From contig JASANC010003404.1 of the NCBI GenBank assembly GCA_030248135.1, positions 1-64,000 of the forward strand: DNA of 64,000 nucleotides. Reading direction: 5' to 3'. The position numbers were made by a program, and so were the translations under genes. Of the stretch, positions 37,001 through 49,700 are shown piece after piece. The stretch comes from Theristus sp. LFF4_11. Lineage: Eukaryota; Nematoda; Chromadorea; Monhysterida; Xyalidae. The notes beneath the pieces were generated by a model. It ran no database searches, was not told where the DNA came from, and worked only from the letters and a program-made list of their open reading frames with translations. How positions within the stretch are numbered: position 1 is the first letter of the stretch; each line of letters opens with the position of its first letter.

Positions 37001-39742
37001 AAGATGCAGAAAAAAGTCTTTGAAAACGTACATCAACCGTTTCGTTGACGTGGCTTTGTTGCGTTGTCACAAAAACCGGAGTTCAATCGCTGAAGGTACC
37101 CGCCACGTAAACGCTGGACAAGCACAATGGCGGCCACGTCCACTGATGACGAGGCGAATGTGCCGAGCACGTCAGCAGACGCACAGGCGCACGAGCACGC
37201 GGCACACGCACACAGCAACACGCACACTCCCTCGCTGGAAAGGTAACGTTCGCGCTGCTGCTGGCTCGTGGCGGCCCGTTTGTTTATTGTTGGTCGTTCG
37301 CACAAAGTCAATGATTGATGGAAAACCAATTATGCGTGAATCTGTTTCTTGGTAAATTCGAATGTCTGCCGGTTCCAATCAATCTGCAACTTTTTTGTCT
37401 GATGTCCAAAACGACACCAACACCAAGCATTCTCTGGTGCCATCCAGCACGTCGTCGCCAAAGTTGTCACCAAGCGGCAGTGGCAAGAAGCGTTGGCTCC
37501 GCCAGGCTCTCTCCGACCATCGGCGAGTCGAGCACGAGAAATCGATGGCGGTGTCGCCGGCGAAAAAACTGAAAATGTCACCGGAGGCCACGATTGACGA
37601 ACACGATGAGCCGGCCACTGCTGCTCCAGTGGACACTTCTGATGTGAGCAGAACTGTGTTGTGTTTTTGTTGTTCTACGAACGACTCGCACACAGAGACA
37701 GGAAAGTAGTTTCATGTTTGACGTAAATTGCTGAAGCGAACCGTCTCTGCTACGTCTGCGAATGCATTGCGTCACAGAACCAGAAGAAAAGTTCATCACA
37801 AATTGCATTCAGGCGGAAAACGTGCAGCAACTTTCAGGTTGTCATTGCATTGCAGGATCGTGCGAGCAGCTTGGACGGCACGGTGTCGTCTGGAGGCGAC
37901 GGCAACGCAAGCCACGCAGACCGTGAGACGCACTCGATGACGCCCGTTGAGGTCGCTGCGCTGCTCACGAACCTCGCACAGCAAACACCCACCGAAACTG
38001 TGCGTGGCTCTTCTGAACTGAAATTAATCGTGTCTGTGCACTGCCGAAACGGCAAATCATGATTGAATGTTGCATAAACAATAGATTTTACAGCCACCAG
38101 CCGCTGAAGTTGCGCCGTCACCGACGTTGGAACAACAGCAAACGTCACACGCTCAGTTGGAACCAGCTGCTGCTCCCGTCGTTGGTCAGTGCACCGTCTG
38201 CTTGTTACATTGTGCTGCGTTTGGTACACTTGTGTATCATCATTCATTCATCAAAGATTCGTTCATTCGTGTATTTCTGTTACGGCTTCCTTATCAAAAC
38301 AGATGTTCATTAAAACAGATATGACATTTTATTTTGATTGCTCCGTCCAGGTCCAATTCTTTTGTTTCTTCACACAACAGAAGAACCGGTGCGAAAAGTG
38401 CGCAAAAAAGTCAGCCTGAACGAGTACAAGAAACTGAAACTGGACACCGGTGCAGCAACGTGAGTGACACGCTAAACTGAACTACGTTTGCGGTTGAATT
38501 CGAGGGCAAATTACAAAAGAATTACAAAATCGCGTTATACATAATTGCTATTTAAAATGCACGCTGCAGTTTTGCCCGGGCGTACGTGTCTGAAACGCAG
38601 TGTCATGTTATGTGTGCGAAGTCTGTTTCCCACTTGTCCAGCAGCGACCATGCACCCGCCGGTTCACTGTCATCAGCGTCGCCCAGCGGTTTCATGCCCC
38701 ACCTGACCGATGCGCAGTTGCTCGAGACAGGCCGCAATCATCGGCTGACCTCACTACCGGACCCGGACACGATCGGACGCAGCTCACTGAGTTACGACGA
38801 TCTGAAGGCCAGGATATACGGGAGAAATGCAGCAGCAGCGGCTGCTGGGACAAGCGAGCCGGTGGTTGCAGCAGCAGCGAAGCGCACGGGCACGCCGCAG
38901 TGTCCGCTGGTGCTGCCGCCGCCGCCGCCGCCGCCGAGGGCACCGAAAGTGACGCCGCACCCACGGATGTCGCTCGAGGAACGACTGCGCATGGAGTTTG
39001 GCGTGGATGAGAGTGCTGCGCTGATGCCTGCCGCGGTGCGACGCAGCGCAAGTGACGACAACGAACAACTGGGGGATGCAACGCTGCAGCTGCAGGTTGG
39101 TTGCTTGGTATTGGGTTGGGTGCGTGGGTGCACGTTCACATGCTCTGGTGCTCTGAGACAGTGCTCACTGTTGCATTGCAGCAGTTATGAAATGTCTGAA
39201 TGTATGGATCTTGTTGACTTGACAATGTTAGCTTGATTGTAATGTTTTCTTTCAGTCGGACGAAGCAAGCGCTCCTATCAGCAGTGACGAACTGAGAAAC
39301 GCTGCGGCGGGCGCATTGTGGCCGGAGGACATGATGCGCCAGGAGGACACTGCCAACAAGGCAACAAGCCTGCCCAACATCAATGGACACGGAAACGTGC
39401 AAGCGGCCGCCAGTAAGTTGGCATGCGAGGTGTCTGGCTTGCTGTGACACACAAACACGATCAAATTTCGGATGTTGATTGGCTGGCAGCAACTGCAGGG
39501 CGTATAGTTACAGCGGTTACGTTCAGTGTTCTGTTGATCTGCGTGAGGTGTGTGTTTTTGAAAGTGAACGACAGAAGTGCATGTTTGGTTGAGATGAGCC
39601 ACCGGAGACGACGACCACCCCGACAGCAACACCGCGTTATTCGTTTGACTCCATGCCGCGGCATCCGGCCACTGCGAACGCACCGATTGCACTGAAAAGC
39701 GGCCCTGCTCGCTTTGCGCTCGCTGCCCCGCCGCGCAGGTGA
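28073..39742 (+). CDS. PHD-SET chromatin protein, MLL5/SETD5/SET-26 family (right copy)
   Basis: Mirror copy of the left SET gene. Exons placed by splice sites and phase include 28661-28941, 29165-29363, 29475-29569, 29649-29823, 29923-30214, about 30414-31000, 31359-31646, 31779-32079, 32426-32654 and 32915-33158 (PHD), 33250-33354, 33475-33677, 34019-34127 and 34634-34894 (SET), 35070-35530, 35682-35922, 36021-36132, 36229-36358, 36587-36765, 36911-36998, 37096-37242, 37448-37643, 37856-37999, 38094-38184, 38381-38459, 38642-39095, 39256-39412 and 39594-39742. From 31.3 kb on it matches the left copy. Between about 28.15 and 29.25 kb it has many small deletions, including frameshifts and a stop in exon 28661-28941, so the N terminus is broken as written. 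Splicing around 30.3-30.5 kb and at the end of the Lys-rich exon is uncertain. Confidence 0.8.
32595..33001 (+). other. PHD finger exons (right copy)
   Basis: The first half ends the exon at 32,654 (RCICGLAHNDEFMICCDDCE). After an intron of about 260 bases the second half begins at 32,915 (VWQHCRCMGI, then CEKC). All eight zinc ligands of the C4HC3 pattern are present. A Lys/Arg-rich, probably helical stretch follows directly. Confidence 0.88.
33475..34894 (+). other. SET domain exons (right copy)
   Basis: Three exons. The catalytic-type NHSCxPN signature reads RRSCRPN, as in the MLL5/SETD5 branch, and the usual ExxFDY segment is replaced by DFDFRSSRYPVDCACG. Both features are typical of the branch whose members have weak or no methyltransferase activity; inactivity is inferred from that. 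VDCACG lies where the post-SET cysteines begin. Confidence 0.85.
34459..34558. repeat. Two tandem 50-base repeats in SET gene intron (right)
   Basis: Mirror of 20,623-20,722; two units containing CCATACATACATCTACTAA at a period of 50 bases. Confidence 0.85.
35070..35530 (+). other. Histone-H1-like Lys/Ala-rich exon of SET gene
   Basis: About 150 residues dominated by K, A, P and S with repeated KKxAAS and HHKKP blocks, resembling an H1 tail. It follows the SET domain exons in frame and probably binds DNA or nucleosomes. The 3' splice junction was not resolved. Confidence 0.6.
36021..36132 (+). other. Conserved post-SET helix exon
   Basis: Encodes SREQRKLLQYQRQFERLAEK, which matches the conserved SREE(R/K)K helix found downstream of the SET domain in MLL5 and SETD5. 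This is strong support for the family assignment. The left-arm mirror is near 19,050-19,162. Confidence 0.75.
38381..38459 (+). other. Exon with KKVSLNEYKK motif
   Basis: Short basic exon with the KVSL-EYKK motif that is also conserved in the C-terminal half of MLL5/SETD5-type proteins (KKVSLLEYRKR in vertebrates). The left mirror is near 16,724-16,802. Confidence 0.7.
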
Positions 39743-42595
39743 CCACCAAGCAGCAGCCGCAATGTGAACGTTTCAAGCGGTTATTCGTTTGTTGGTGTCA
39801 GATTTTATTCCGCACTTCCATCTGCATACTTGCATACTTTTATGTTGTTTACTCCGGATATACCTGATCTAGTTGCGGTGGAAATTCATTCTACTTGTTT
39901 TTTTTTCTGGAATATTCGCGGTTTTGTGTTTTGTTCTGCTGTTTGAATTCAGATCACCCCCACCCACCCACCTGGTGAGTTTTTTCAAGTGCTTTTTTGC
40001 TGATGTATTTTTGTTAACCTTGTTGATTATTTTGTCGACTTTCTTGGAGCGATTTCTTCTTCTGTACTAATTGACTTCTGTATTATTCTCTTCTGAGAAT
40101 AAATTATTTTTTCAATACAACATTGATGCACGCACTTCTATCAAGTTTTTTTCTAAAATGCTGATTTTGGCTATTTTTCATTATAAGAACCACGGGCTTC
40201 TAATGCCTTTTGTATTGTTCTTTTTCGTTCTCTGTTGTTTCAGGTTTTTTTGCGTATTGGAACATGTAAATATTTTTTCAAATTATCAAACAATTTTTTG
40301 AACAGTTTCGTTATTGTTATATAGTATCTGTTTGCATCGGGCATCATTCGTAGCTGAACTTGTTTGTGTAAACATGTGGTTAGATGTGGTAAAAACGGTG
40401 TTTACTGATCACGTTTGTTGCAACGGTTGCAAAGGCCTGGCGCCATGCGATTGCGTGACCGGCTTCTTGTAGTTTTCACTTGTACTGACTTCGTTTTCTT
40501 TTCGTTTTCTAGCACGTCTGGTTTTCTGTGAGTTTCTTGTTCAGTGTGTGTTTCTTTTCATGAGCCATTGTTCTCTGTGTATTATAAGCGTAAAACATAT
40601 GAATGAGTGTGCGTGAGAAGCCGTCGCGTAATGTTTATGTTTGCTGCGTATGCTTCTTGCGCTTGCATTATTATGGTCATGACATGAGGAACCGCAAAAT
40701 TTGGATGTTTGCTGTTCCTGTTGCACGTCTGCACCACTGCACCGTGCGAGTCTTTGTGCTGCTTCGTACAAAATGTTCTGTGTTTTCGGTATAATTCAGT
40801 GATTGCGCGTGATCTTCACAGTTGACGACTAAGATCAACTGATTTCGTTTCTGCGTGCACTTTGAGTTTCACACAGTTTTTTTTTTGTGTTTTCTTGTGT
40901 CCATCGTTTTCGAATTTTATGTGTCGATGATAGCCACCACAGTAAGTTTCCGATGAAAAGTGCTGAGTGAGTGGGTGAGCTGATAGAGACTGATTTGGTT
41001 GGCAGCATTTTTTTCTAAAAAAGTTGCAAAAGTAAGCTTGAACAACAACAAATGTTTTACTTTGTTTCGTTTCGTTTTCCATTGTGTAGTAGTAGTATTG
41101 TGTTGTGTTATCCCAGTTTCACGTGTGCGGTTTTGGTTGCATTTTTCATGTTGAACCGTGCATATGGTGTATTTATCAGTTTTTTTTTCTTGAAAAACAC
41201 GTATACTTTTGATAAACATGCATTGATTAAAGAGATAAAAATGGCCAAGTCATTTTACGTTATTCTTGTACTTGGAATAAGGTGACAAAGAAACCAGAAT
41301 CGGATTTTATGAACGACGCATCCAAGACGAATACATCAGAACAGTTGCTGCCTCATGCATGTTTTGGCGCTGAAAAAAAGTTGTGCGAACTGCGAAAAGA
41401 ACACTGCCGCAGGTTCTGATATGCAGATTGAATGAAACTGCAGTTGTAATGGGAATGGACGTAAACAGGCGAGCGTGTGCAGTCTTGGGTGCTTTATTCA
41501 ATTACTGTCCCGGCCGCCAGTGAAGTGCAGCAACCCAAGGAGCCAAGTTCAAATGCACAACTGCCAGCACTCGCTTCCGCTCCGCCCATGCAGTTTTTCT
41601 TATCATTTGCTCTTTTCGTGTATTCCAGTTTGAAAGCGAGTTGAACTTACCCGTAAATAACTTGCTAGAACGTTCAACCGTAAAACAATATTTTAAAACC
41701 TTGGAAAGTATTGTCATAAATTCTGAACGTTGGTTGCCGATGTTGAATAAAATTTATTCTGTTGCTGAAGAACAACATTATTTTTTCCATTTCCGTTTTT
41801 TTCAGCTAATGGCAGCTGGAAAACTGTAGAATCACATGAACTCACAGTCTATTGGTTTATCTACAGCAATCATGAATCTTTTAAAAATGCTGTAGCCAAT
41901 GCATTACCTGACCATACCGCATGTGTGTGAATCTTTAATTGCACCAAGTCCATGAGAGACCCTCTAACAGCGTTGGCGAATAATGAAATTGTGTGTTTGT
42001 GCGCGGTTCTTGCGCAATTTTTATTCTCAATTTCCCATTGAAGTGTTTGCGTGCGCGTACTTTGGTGTACAGCTGCTATCGTGATGTAGCTTGTATTACT
42101 TTGCAGCTTCATCGGTTGTCACTAATTAAAAGTATAAAATGCTTGATCACGTATCTATACAATCTGTGTCGCCCAATGATTTGAAGCTCACTTTTTTTAC
42201 ATTCATAATTATGATCGTAGTTTGACAGCATGACATCTGATAACATTTGATTGTTTGCATGAGCCGCCGCATCCGTTTTCTAATACGTGCGTATAGCGAA
42301 TGAATTTTGGCATATCTTGCATGATCATGCAACAACAGCAACAACAGGAAACCTTTGCATGACGACAACGTGTTGATAAGCAAACCAGACAACAATGCGC
42401 ATGTATGGGGCTTGGGGACATGAAGCCTGTATGCGTTGTTGATTGAATAAAGGAACTAATGCAAGTTGTTTAGATCAGCGACAGAAAAGATTGAAGCCAA
42501 ATCGTAAACAGTATTCTGTGTCTGAGCTAGCGCGGGTGGCCACGCAACTCAGTTCGTGAACGCTGTTTGATCGCGCAATACAGTGACACTGCGAA
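39743..42595. other. Intergenic region, SET gene to GPCR (right)
   Basis: AT-rich DNA mirroring 12,586-15,432. An AATAAA at about 40,098, some 350 bases past the SET stop, is a plausible polyadenylation signal; another at about 42,446 lies 150 bases before the GPCR start. A 62-codon frame at 41,641-41,829 (+) has fairly normal composition but no recognisable family. Confidence 0.55.
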
Positions 42596-45556
42596 ATGTT
42601 GGTCAACTGCACTGACGTGTTGTCGCATGCGCGCATGGGCGCCCTGCCTGCGCTCGCAGTCCCGGTTGGCGGATATTTCACGAGCGGCGTCATTCTGTTG
42701 GGCAGCACTGCAAACATCTACAGCGTCTGGCTGATACACAAAATGCAACTGAAGGTGTGTAACAGTTGGTTCTATGAGCAGGTGGATTGGTTGCATTTGA
42801 GCGGGACGATTTTAGTTTTCAAACAGCACCAACCACTTGATGGCGGAGACGCTAAACAAATTTCCGATGATTCAAAATATGAAGCACAGCAACACTCATC
42901 CACTGTACTCTGCGTTTTACTGCTCTGACTTTTCTACTCAGGCCTTTTTCGTGTACCTGACTGCACTGACGATTTGCGACACTGTTTTGCTCGGCAGTGC
43001 TTTTGGCGTCTACTCACTGCAGTTGATATTTGTGCATTTTCAGGTGGGCCAGTTCAGATGGAACACAATTTGTGATTGTTTGTTTCTTCAATTCCAAGAA
43101 AATCATTTGTTCTTTCTTTTATGAAGTTTATTCTGTTGTTTTCTTGTTGTTTTGTTTGCAGATGTACCACCCATGGCTGGTGCATGTCAGTCGCTGGTCG
43201 TACGGCGTCAGTAAGACCGCGAAAACGGTGACCGTATGGCTGGTGATGTTGATCACACTCGCCAGATTCACAGCCGTCACACGCCCGTTACATCTGAAAC
43301 AATGTTCGTTGCTGTGCTTTTGATTTCGAAACATGAAACATGTTTCCTTGCGGTGGAGCGGACAGTTTGGAGACTTCACCGTGTCTCGGAGCATTGGCTG
43401 ACGGAACGCCAAGCCGTATATTCAGCTAAACTAGTCAATCGGCGTTTGGTTACCCTCGAGTTTCTAGCACTGGTTGGGCGAAAGGAGCTAAAAGAAAAAA
43501 TATCAAGTACATGTGGATCGAATGAAATGAAGACGTTTTTCGCGTTGACTTACTGTCAGAGCTGGTACCAATCACAGTTCCAGTCACAGCGCCATTTTCA
43601 CCCCAGTTTATCCGTTGTGTTTTCAAATCTGTCTCATTACAATCTGGCGATTCCACAGCCCTGCTGCACAACAAAGCGAAATGCCTCTGCATGCACGTGA
43701 TTCTGTGTGCCGTGCTGTTTTCGCTGCCGTACCATTTCGAACCGACCATATCGGTGTGCGTTGATCAACCCGCTGACGCATCATCACCACAAACTTACAG
43801 TCACCCACAGGCCAGAATTCAGGTGACCTGAGGAAATTTTGTTAGTTTTTTTCAAAGGCCTTGCTCGGGCTTCCTCACCAACCAAATTCACCATCTCACT
43901 CAGACAACACAGGTTTCCCAGCGGAATCCCACTGTTTTGCGATTGGTCTCACTGATTACAGTGTAAATGGCTCAATATTCGCCGGTTTTCACAATCAAAC
44001 GAGCCTCCACGTACTGACAACAAATGCAAACATTTTGCCAAACAAAAGCACTGAACGCTCTGCTCCATTTGGTTTGGCTAAGATGGAGCGTTTAGCAAAA
44101 TCAAACTTTGTTTGGCTACCAGAACAGTGCTTTTGTTTGGTAAATTGTTTTCAGTGCGGCCTGTACTTTGTTCGCAGGTAACAGCGTCCGCACTACGCCG
44201 TGACGGACGCTACCACCTCTGGTACAACGTGCTACTGCACAGCCTCTGCGTCGTGGTCGTGCCGTTCCTGTTCATTGCCACACTCAGCATTTGGGCGTTA
44301 CTCACAATGAAATGCGATCAGACGAGAACAATGCTGCTGTTGAATGGCAACAAGAACATCATGATCAACAACAAGAACAAATAAAAATAGTGTATGTATG
44401 AATACAACAACAACAACAACAACAACAATAAAAAGATCACGGTGTCCAACGCTCAGTCACCATTGGAGCGCATCAGTGTTGTTGCTGATGCTCAGGTTGA
44501 GATTCAATTGCAACGGCCGCCGCAAGAGCGACACCATTCGACAGCGGTGGCCGGCGATTCTGGTCGTTTGGAACACCAGTTGACTGTGATGGTTTGCCGC
44601 TTTTAAAATAATTGAAACATGATTAAAATTAAAAAAAAACAATTATTTCGCAAGATTGAATTTGAAACGAATTGTCTCAAACGAGCGCTTTTCGACCGCG
44701 CACATCTCTGCAGGTGCTGCTGGTCGTTTTCAAGTTCCTGATCGCCTACACGCTGCCGTTTCTGCTGAACATTTTCGAACTGATGATCGTTCAGATGCCG
44801 AACAGCTTCGAGCTCGTCGATCGGCTGTTCAACTCGCTCGTCGAGATCTCCAACTGTTTGGTGGTGGTGCACTCGGCCACCAATTCGCTCGTGTATTTCC
44901 GGTGGAAGGATCAGTTCAAACCTCGAATGATCATCATTCAGACGCTGCTGAATTCACGGGAACGACTGCGCTCTTTCCTTTCTGGTGTGTGTTTGTGGGT
45001 TGTCTAGTTGGCCAGACCTGAATGGTCTGATTCGAAAATTGTTGCCATCCGTGCCGCGTTAGAAAACTCGTTGTTCAATTTTTTTCTCCGAATTTTCATT
45101 CAGACAATTTGCAATATGGCAACTTTGCAACAAGGTCCATCGTTGCGCGTTGGATTTGGTTTTCAGTTTGTGCCACAGCAACAGCCAACGACTAGACTTG
45201 CTACAACGTTCACACAGGAAAAAAACAGGGCTACCCATAAAGCGCGTTTATTCCACAAGAAATCGACTTTAGCAGGTGACTGCAGCAGCCCTGCTGAACA
45301 TTTTGCAGGCTCCCGCTCCAACTCGCTCCGAAGCACGGACGACACAACGTACACCGCTCGCTTGCCACGATCGGCCAGTGAGAGTCGATTGGACGAACGA
45401 CGAACGAGCTCGCTGAAACCGCTGATAAGCACGGGCACATGCCGGAGTCCATCGATGGGGCCACGGCCAGGTCGCAATCTGCTTGCACCACCCGATTTCA
45501 TGCATAAACACACTGCTTCGCACGCGTTCTGCACAGCACAGCACATGGTGAGTTGA
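42596..45556 (+). CDS. FMRFamide-receptor-like rhodopsin-family GPCR (right copy)
   Basis: Seven exons by splice sites and phase: 42596-42754 (N terminus with NCTD glycosylation site, TM1), 42942-43043 (TM2, LTALTICDTVLL), 43162-43303 (TM3, ending LARFTAVTRPLHL in place of the DRY region), 43659-43822 (TM4, HVILCAVLFSLPYHFE), 44178-44591 (TM5 and loop 3), 44714-44986 (TM6 FKFLIAYTLPFLLN; TM7 LVVVHSATNSLVYF, with NSLVYF in the NPxxY position) and 45104-45556 (Ser/Arg-rich tail). The layout and the LxALxICD and SxxNxLVY motifs fit the peptide-receptor group that includes invertebrate FMRFamide receptors; the ligand cannot be told. The loop-3 exon contains a TAA near 44,382 just before the poly-Asn repeat, absent from the left copy, so this copy is interrupted as written unless the loop is spliced differently. 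TM1-TM4 are intact here. Confidence 0.78.
44033..44144. repeat. Foldback element in GPCR intron (right)
   Basis: CCAAACAAAAGCACTG (44,038-44,053) pairs perfectly with CAGTGCTTTTGTTTGG (44,125-44,140), and further complementary blocks lie inside (CTCCATTT with AGATGGAG). It resembles a small non-autonomous terminal-inverted-repeat element inserted just before the TM5 exon. Confidence 0.7.
44403..44428. repeat. ACA/AAC microsatellite in GPCR loop 3 (right)
   Basis: Short triplet repeat corresponding to the poly-Asn tract of the left copy; preceded by about 25 bases with a stop codon that the left copy lacks. Confidence 0.8.
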
Positions 45557-46779
45557 CAAAACGAAGAGGCTTCTCATTGAAACCATTCCATTGACTCGAG
45601 TTCAGGTTAAGAGTTCACGAATTTATGTGGAACAACATGTATATCTTGTTTCTTGTTTTGTTGGAGAAATCCATATTTTGTGGTATTTTATCACCGATGT
45701 GAACTGAATCTACAAACAGCGACCAAGCGAAAGCACTAAACCGAAATCCTGCATGAAGCGCTGAAAAAGCAAAAATAAACATTTCGAAACGCATCATTGC
45801 ACAAGGTTTGCAGCGTACAAGCGGGAAAAGATACGCGATTTTTTTTGGAAAACACGTTTCTTGCAGTGGTTGATGTAACGGAGCGCACATCCGTGAAACA
45901 ACAGAACGCTGTACATGGAACAACAAAACAGTAAAACGAATCATCAAATCAGGCTAACTAAAAATGAAAGTTGCACACAAAATCTAAAGCAAACATGTGA
46001 TAAAACTCTGCGTTAGAAATGTTTCCAATATCGCATTCAACGTGATAAAATAGTGAAACTTTTCAATCTAATAAACCCCGATTCTGAAATACCATGACTA
46101 CCGCTCAGTCGGCACGAGAAACCGCCAGGTGAAAAGTTGCATAAATTTAGTAAAACACAGGTTAGGCAAAGTTACCAATCAGAAACACAGAATTTTTTAA
46201 GCAGAACAAATTTTGCAAAAAAAACTCATAACAGCACTATTCGAATGACCAGCTAAATGCTCAATTGTAATACGCATCCTGATTGTCAAAGTTTTTCAAA
46301 ATACGCACTTATAGAACTGTAACAACAATAGCTGGGAAAACAAGTGGGAAAGTTCACATGCATGCAAAAACGGTTGACATTTTAGAAAAGTAGTCGCATG
46401 AGCAGGTCTGACACCACAATGAAAAACATGATCGCAAAGAATCACACATGTCATACGCTGTAATCGCAGGCTTCGAAAAAATATTGAAAGAAAACAAATG
46501 AAGTTAATTTTTTAAATGTTTGAACAAATTGACAAAAACTATTCAACAAAAGTATCTATCAACGCAAATTAATATCATAAAGTTACGTTATTTGATTAAA
46601 CTTCAGTTGATTGCTAGAGAGCGGGTGCGGGTTGTTCAATGAGAAACTGACAATAACCAACAAAGTAACAGAACATTGAACACGAAGTGCAACAACACTC
46701 TCTGTATCGGTTTGAAAACGTCTGAATTGAAAACCGAGTGTGGACTTCAGAAAAAAAGAGAAGACAAATGCTTTTTTGA
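45557..46779. other. Convergent intergenic region, GPCR and KCC (right)
   Basis: Mirror of 8,542-9,741; AT-rich, presumed 3' untranslated DNA of both genes. No coding signal seen. Confidence 0.6.
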
Positions 46780-49700
46780 TCAAGAATAAATTGTGACCAC
46801 TTCGGAGCCGGTTCCTTTCACGAGCAGAACACGATCTAAATCTTCAGTGAGTGCGTCGATAAATTCCATATCTGCCACAAAACAATTCCATTTAACATTT
46901 TCATCAGAAAACAAGGCGTCCAAAGCGAAATGATAGCCGCAAAAAGCAACATTAGCAAACACTCACAGAATTGTTCATTTCTGCTGCGCGGCGGACCGGG
47001 CAGATTCGCAATGATCAGTTGAGCTTCGGACGATTTCAGTTTCATCGCCTGTGCAGAATGTTCACTTAAATCAACCAATTTGTATGGTGGTTCTCTGCAT
47101 TTCGGCCTGGCCAACATCATATGCAGAAGAGGGGTGGCCTCATCAGTGATGTGCCCCTCTTGAACCAGTTGAGTCATAAAAGCTTGAGTAATGGGCTTAG
47201 TCAATGAAAATAAAATGAACAAAACAATACAATATCGGTTCAACCCAGTTCACACGGCGCAGATGACGTCATTTCGGTGGAACACATTCGCATAAGCACG
47301 CCATACCTGGTTGAGTTTCACGGCCGTGTGCATGCGTCTGATGTTCTGCGACTTTGCGGACGGGCGGTTCGTCAACGGCGGTTTCGTCGGTGACTTCGGC
47401 TGCGCTTTGTCCGTTGGCAGCTCCGACGGCTCCTCCAGTCGCTTCTCCTCTGGCGGCGCTTCAACTTCGTTCTCGGTCGGGGTGGCCGTCTGCAATGAAT
47501 GTGCTGTTTCATTTTGCCCATTTTTGTTGCTTTTTTTGCTGGACCACGTCCAGAGACAACACTTCGCATGGCGTTGTGTGTTTGTTTGATTGCGTCCATT
47601 TCTGTATGAACACAGCTTCGTCCCATGCCGTCCCAGCCCACCTTGTCCGTGTGCACATCGGTCAGTGGTGTGACGGCGGTGTTCGTGTCCGCATCTGGCG
47701 TCATCGGGGACTCAACCGGTTGATCCACTGCCGACTGCAAGAAAAAAACCAACACGTGTTAGCCACTGAAAGCCTCAACCAGTCAATGTGTAACAAGTGT
47801 AAAACACATGCAACTTGGTGTGTTCTGGCATGTCAACCTGGCATGCTGATTGACTGCATCGAGCTGGTTGGACCAATCAGCAGATTTCCTGTGATTCAAA
47901 GCCCGACTATCGTTTTATTTTGACAACGGCCCACCCAGACCTAGACGCCATGCCACGTGCACGAACGCACCTCCTGACTGTCCTCCTCGTTCTCGTCGAT
48001 CTCGTGCAGCTGTGCGTTCTGTGCGCCCGCTGACGACTTGCGACTGGCGTCCGCCTCGTACTCCTCGCCGATGCGTGACAGCTTGCGCTGCTGTGTCACC
48101 GAGTCGATCACGGCGATCTGCGGGTCGTGGCGGGCGTCCTTCGAGCGCAGATGCAGGTTCTGCACCAGCTTCACCCGTTGCTCCATTTTGAGCGTTCGCT
48201 CGTACGTGTACTCGCTGATGTCGCTATCCGCCTGCAACACTGCACTTGCATTGCTAGCCAGCTACTCATAAAGCACTGGCCCGCTCGGTTATGATAACAC
48301 ACGAATTTAGAGAAGCACCGCACTGCCGTGCCATCGTGTGTTGTTGTTGTTGTTGTGTTGAAACATGTGCAACACCACGCAACACGTGTTATAAGTAACA
48401 GAGTTCACTTCAGACTAAGACTTTTAAGACAAACTTCCAAAAAACCAGCCAATCAGCGCCAGCTCTTTCAGCCGCCACCACTGACCATTTCAATGACGTC
48501 CACCTCAGCACTGATGCGCAGATGGTAGAGGAACGTGCGCAGGTCGTCCTTCATCTTGATGCTGTTGTCCTCGGCCTGTGCGACCGTGAATATGCGCAGT
48601 TTGGCGTTGCGCCAGGTGCGGTGCTGCTGCAGCAGGAACGGCAGCAGCATCAGCATGCCGCCGTCGTGCACCACCCACCAGACGTCCAGGGTGCCGCTCA
48701 TCTGCGAGTCGTTGGCGGTCATTCCCAATGCCAGGCAAGCGTGCGAACGAAGCAACTTTTGAAAACTGCCAAAACTGACTGCCAATCAACCACTAATCAG
48801 ACTGATCGAGTTTACACTTTACATAACCGAGCATACCTTCTGTGAGGACAACGGAAAATTGCTGATGTGCTTTGGTACAAGCACGGCGCAGCCAGCTGCC
48901 GAGGACACACGAATCGTATCTGCGAAAAAAAAACAGTTTAGATTTTGATTTAAAAACAACAACTTTTACATCCGGAACTGTTGAACGTGAAGATGCGCAA
49001 AAGCAGCGTTGCGTGCTTGCTCACCAACAAACTCGTGCGTCTGCTGCCAGGCCTCATGGTCTTCAGTGTTCCAATTTTTTGGCCAATTCAGAATCACCGT
49101 GTTGTGCTTCAACGCACCGAGACCAGACGTTTGCACACTGAACGAACAAAACAGCAGAGTGGATAACTCTCGTGTTTCACTTCAACATAACAAAGCAAGC
49201 GATCGATGACTCACACGGCCGATATTCCCTCCGTTCTGTCCCTCGTTACACAGACGTCGCAGAAGCCACGAATCTTGTGTTTCTTGATCGACAATTTCAG
49301 GAACTGAAGAAGAAACGGACCAAAATTAGCGACACAAATGCAAACAAAGCACAGCAACGCGCAATGAGCGTACATCTCGAATGTGGTCGGCGTGGTCAGC
49401 GTTCTCAACGAAGTCGCCATGCAGCACGGCGGCCAACACCGTCAGGCCACGGCCTGCCTTCAGCTGCGAGATGAACGCCAGCATGTGCTCGTGCTCGTCC
49501 ACGTACTGCTCCGGGTCACTGTTGCACAGCAGCAGAATCTGCGGCCTGTACACCAAACCACGAGCACTTCAGTGCAACGATCCTCTTTCGCTTTGCTGAT
49601 TCGTTAACACAAGTTTTTCTCATTTTACTTTTTACTTACGTTCGAACACTTTTCTCTCACTACACATTTTACTTCATTAGTCTTTCACAATTTCACAGGA

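Noticed and set aside
41641..41829. 62-codon plus-strand frame between SET gene and GPCR
   Set aside because: Composition is fairly normal, but it is short, contains an AATAAA in frame and has no family match; could be untranslated DNA.
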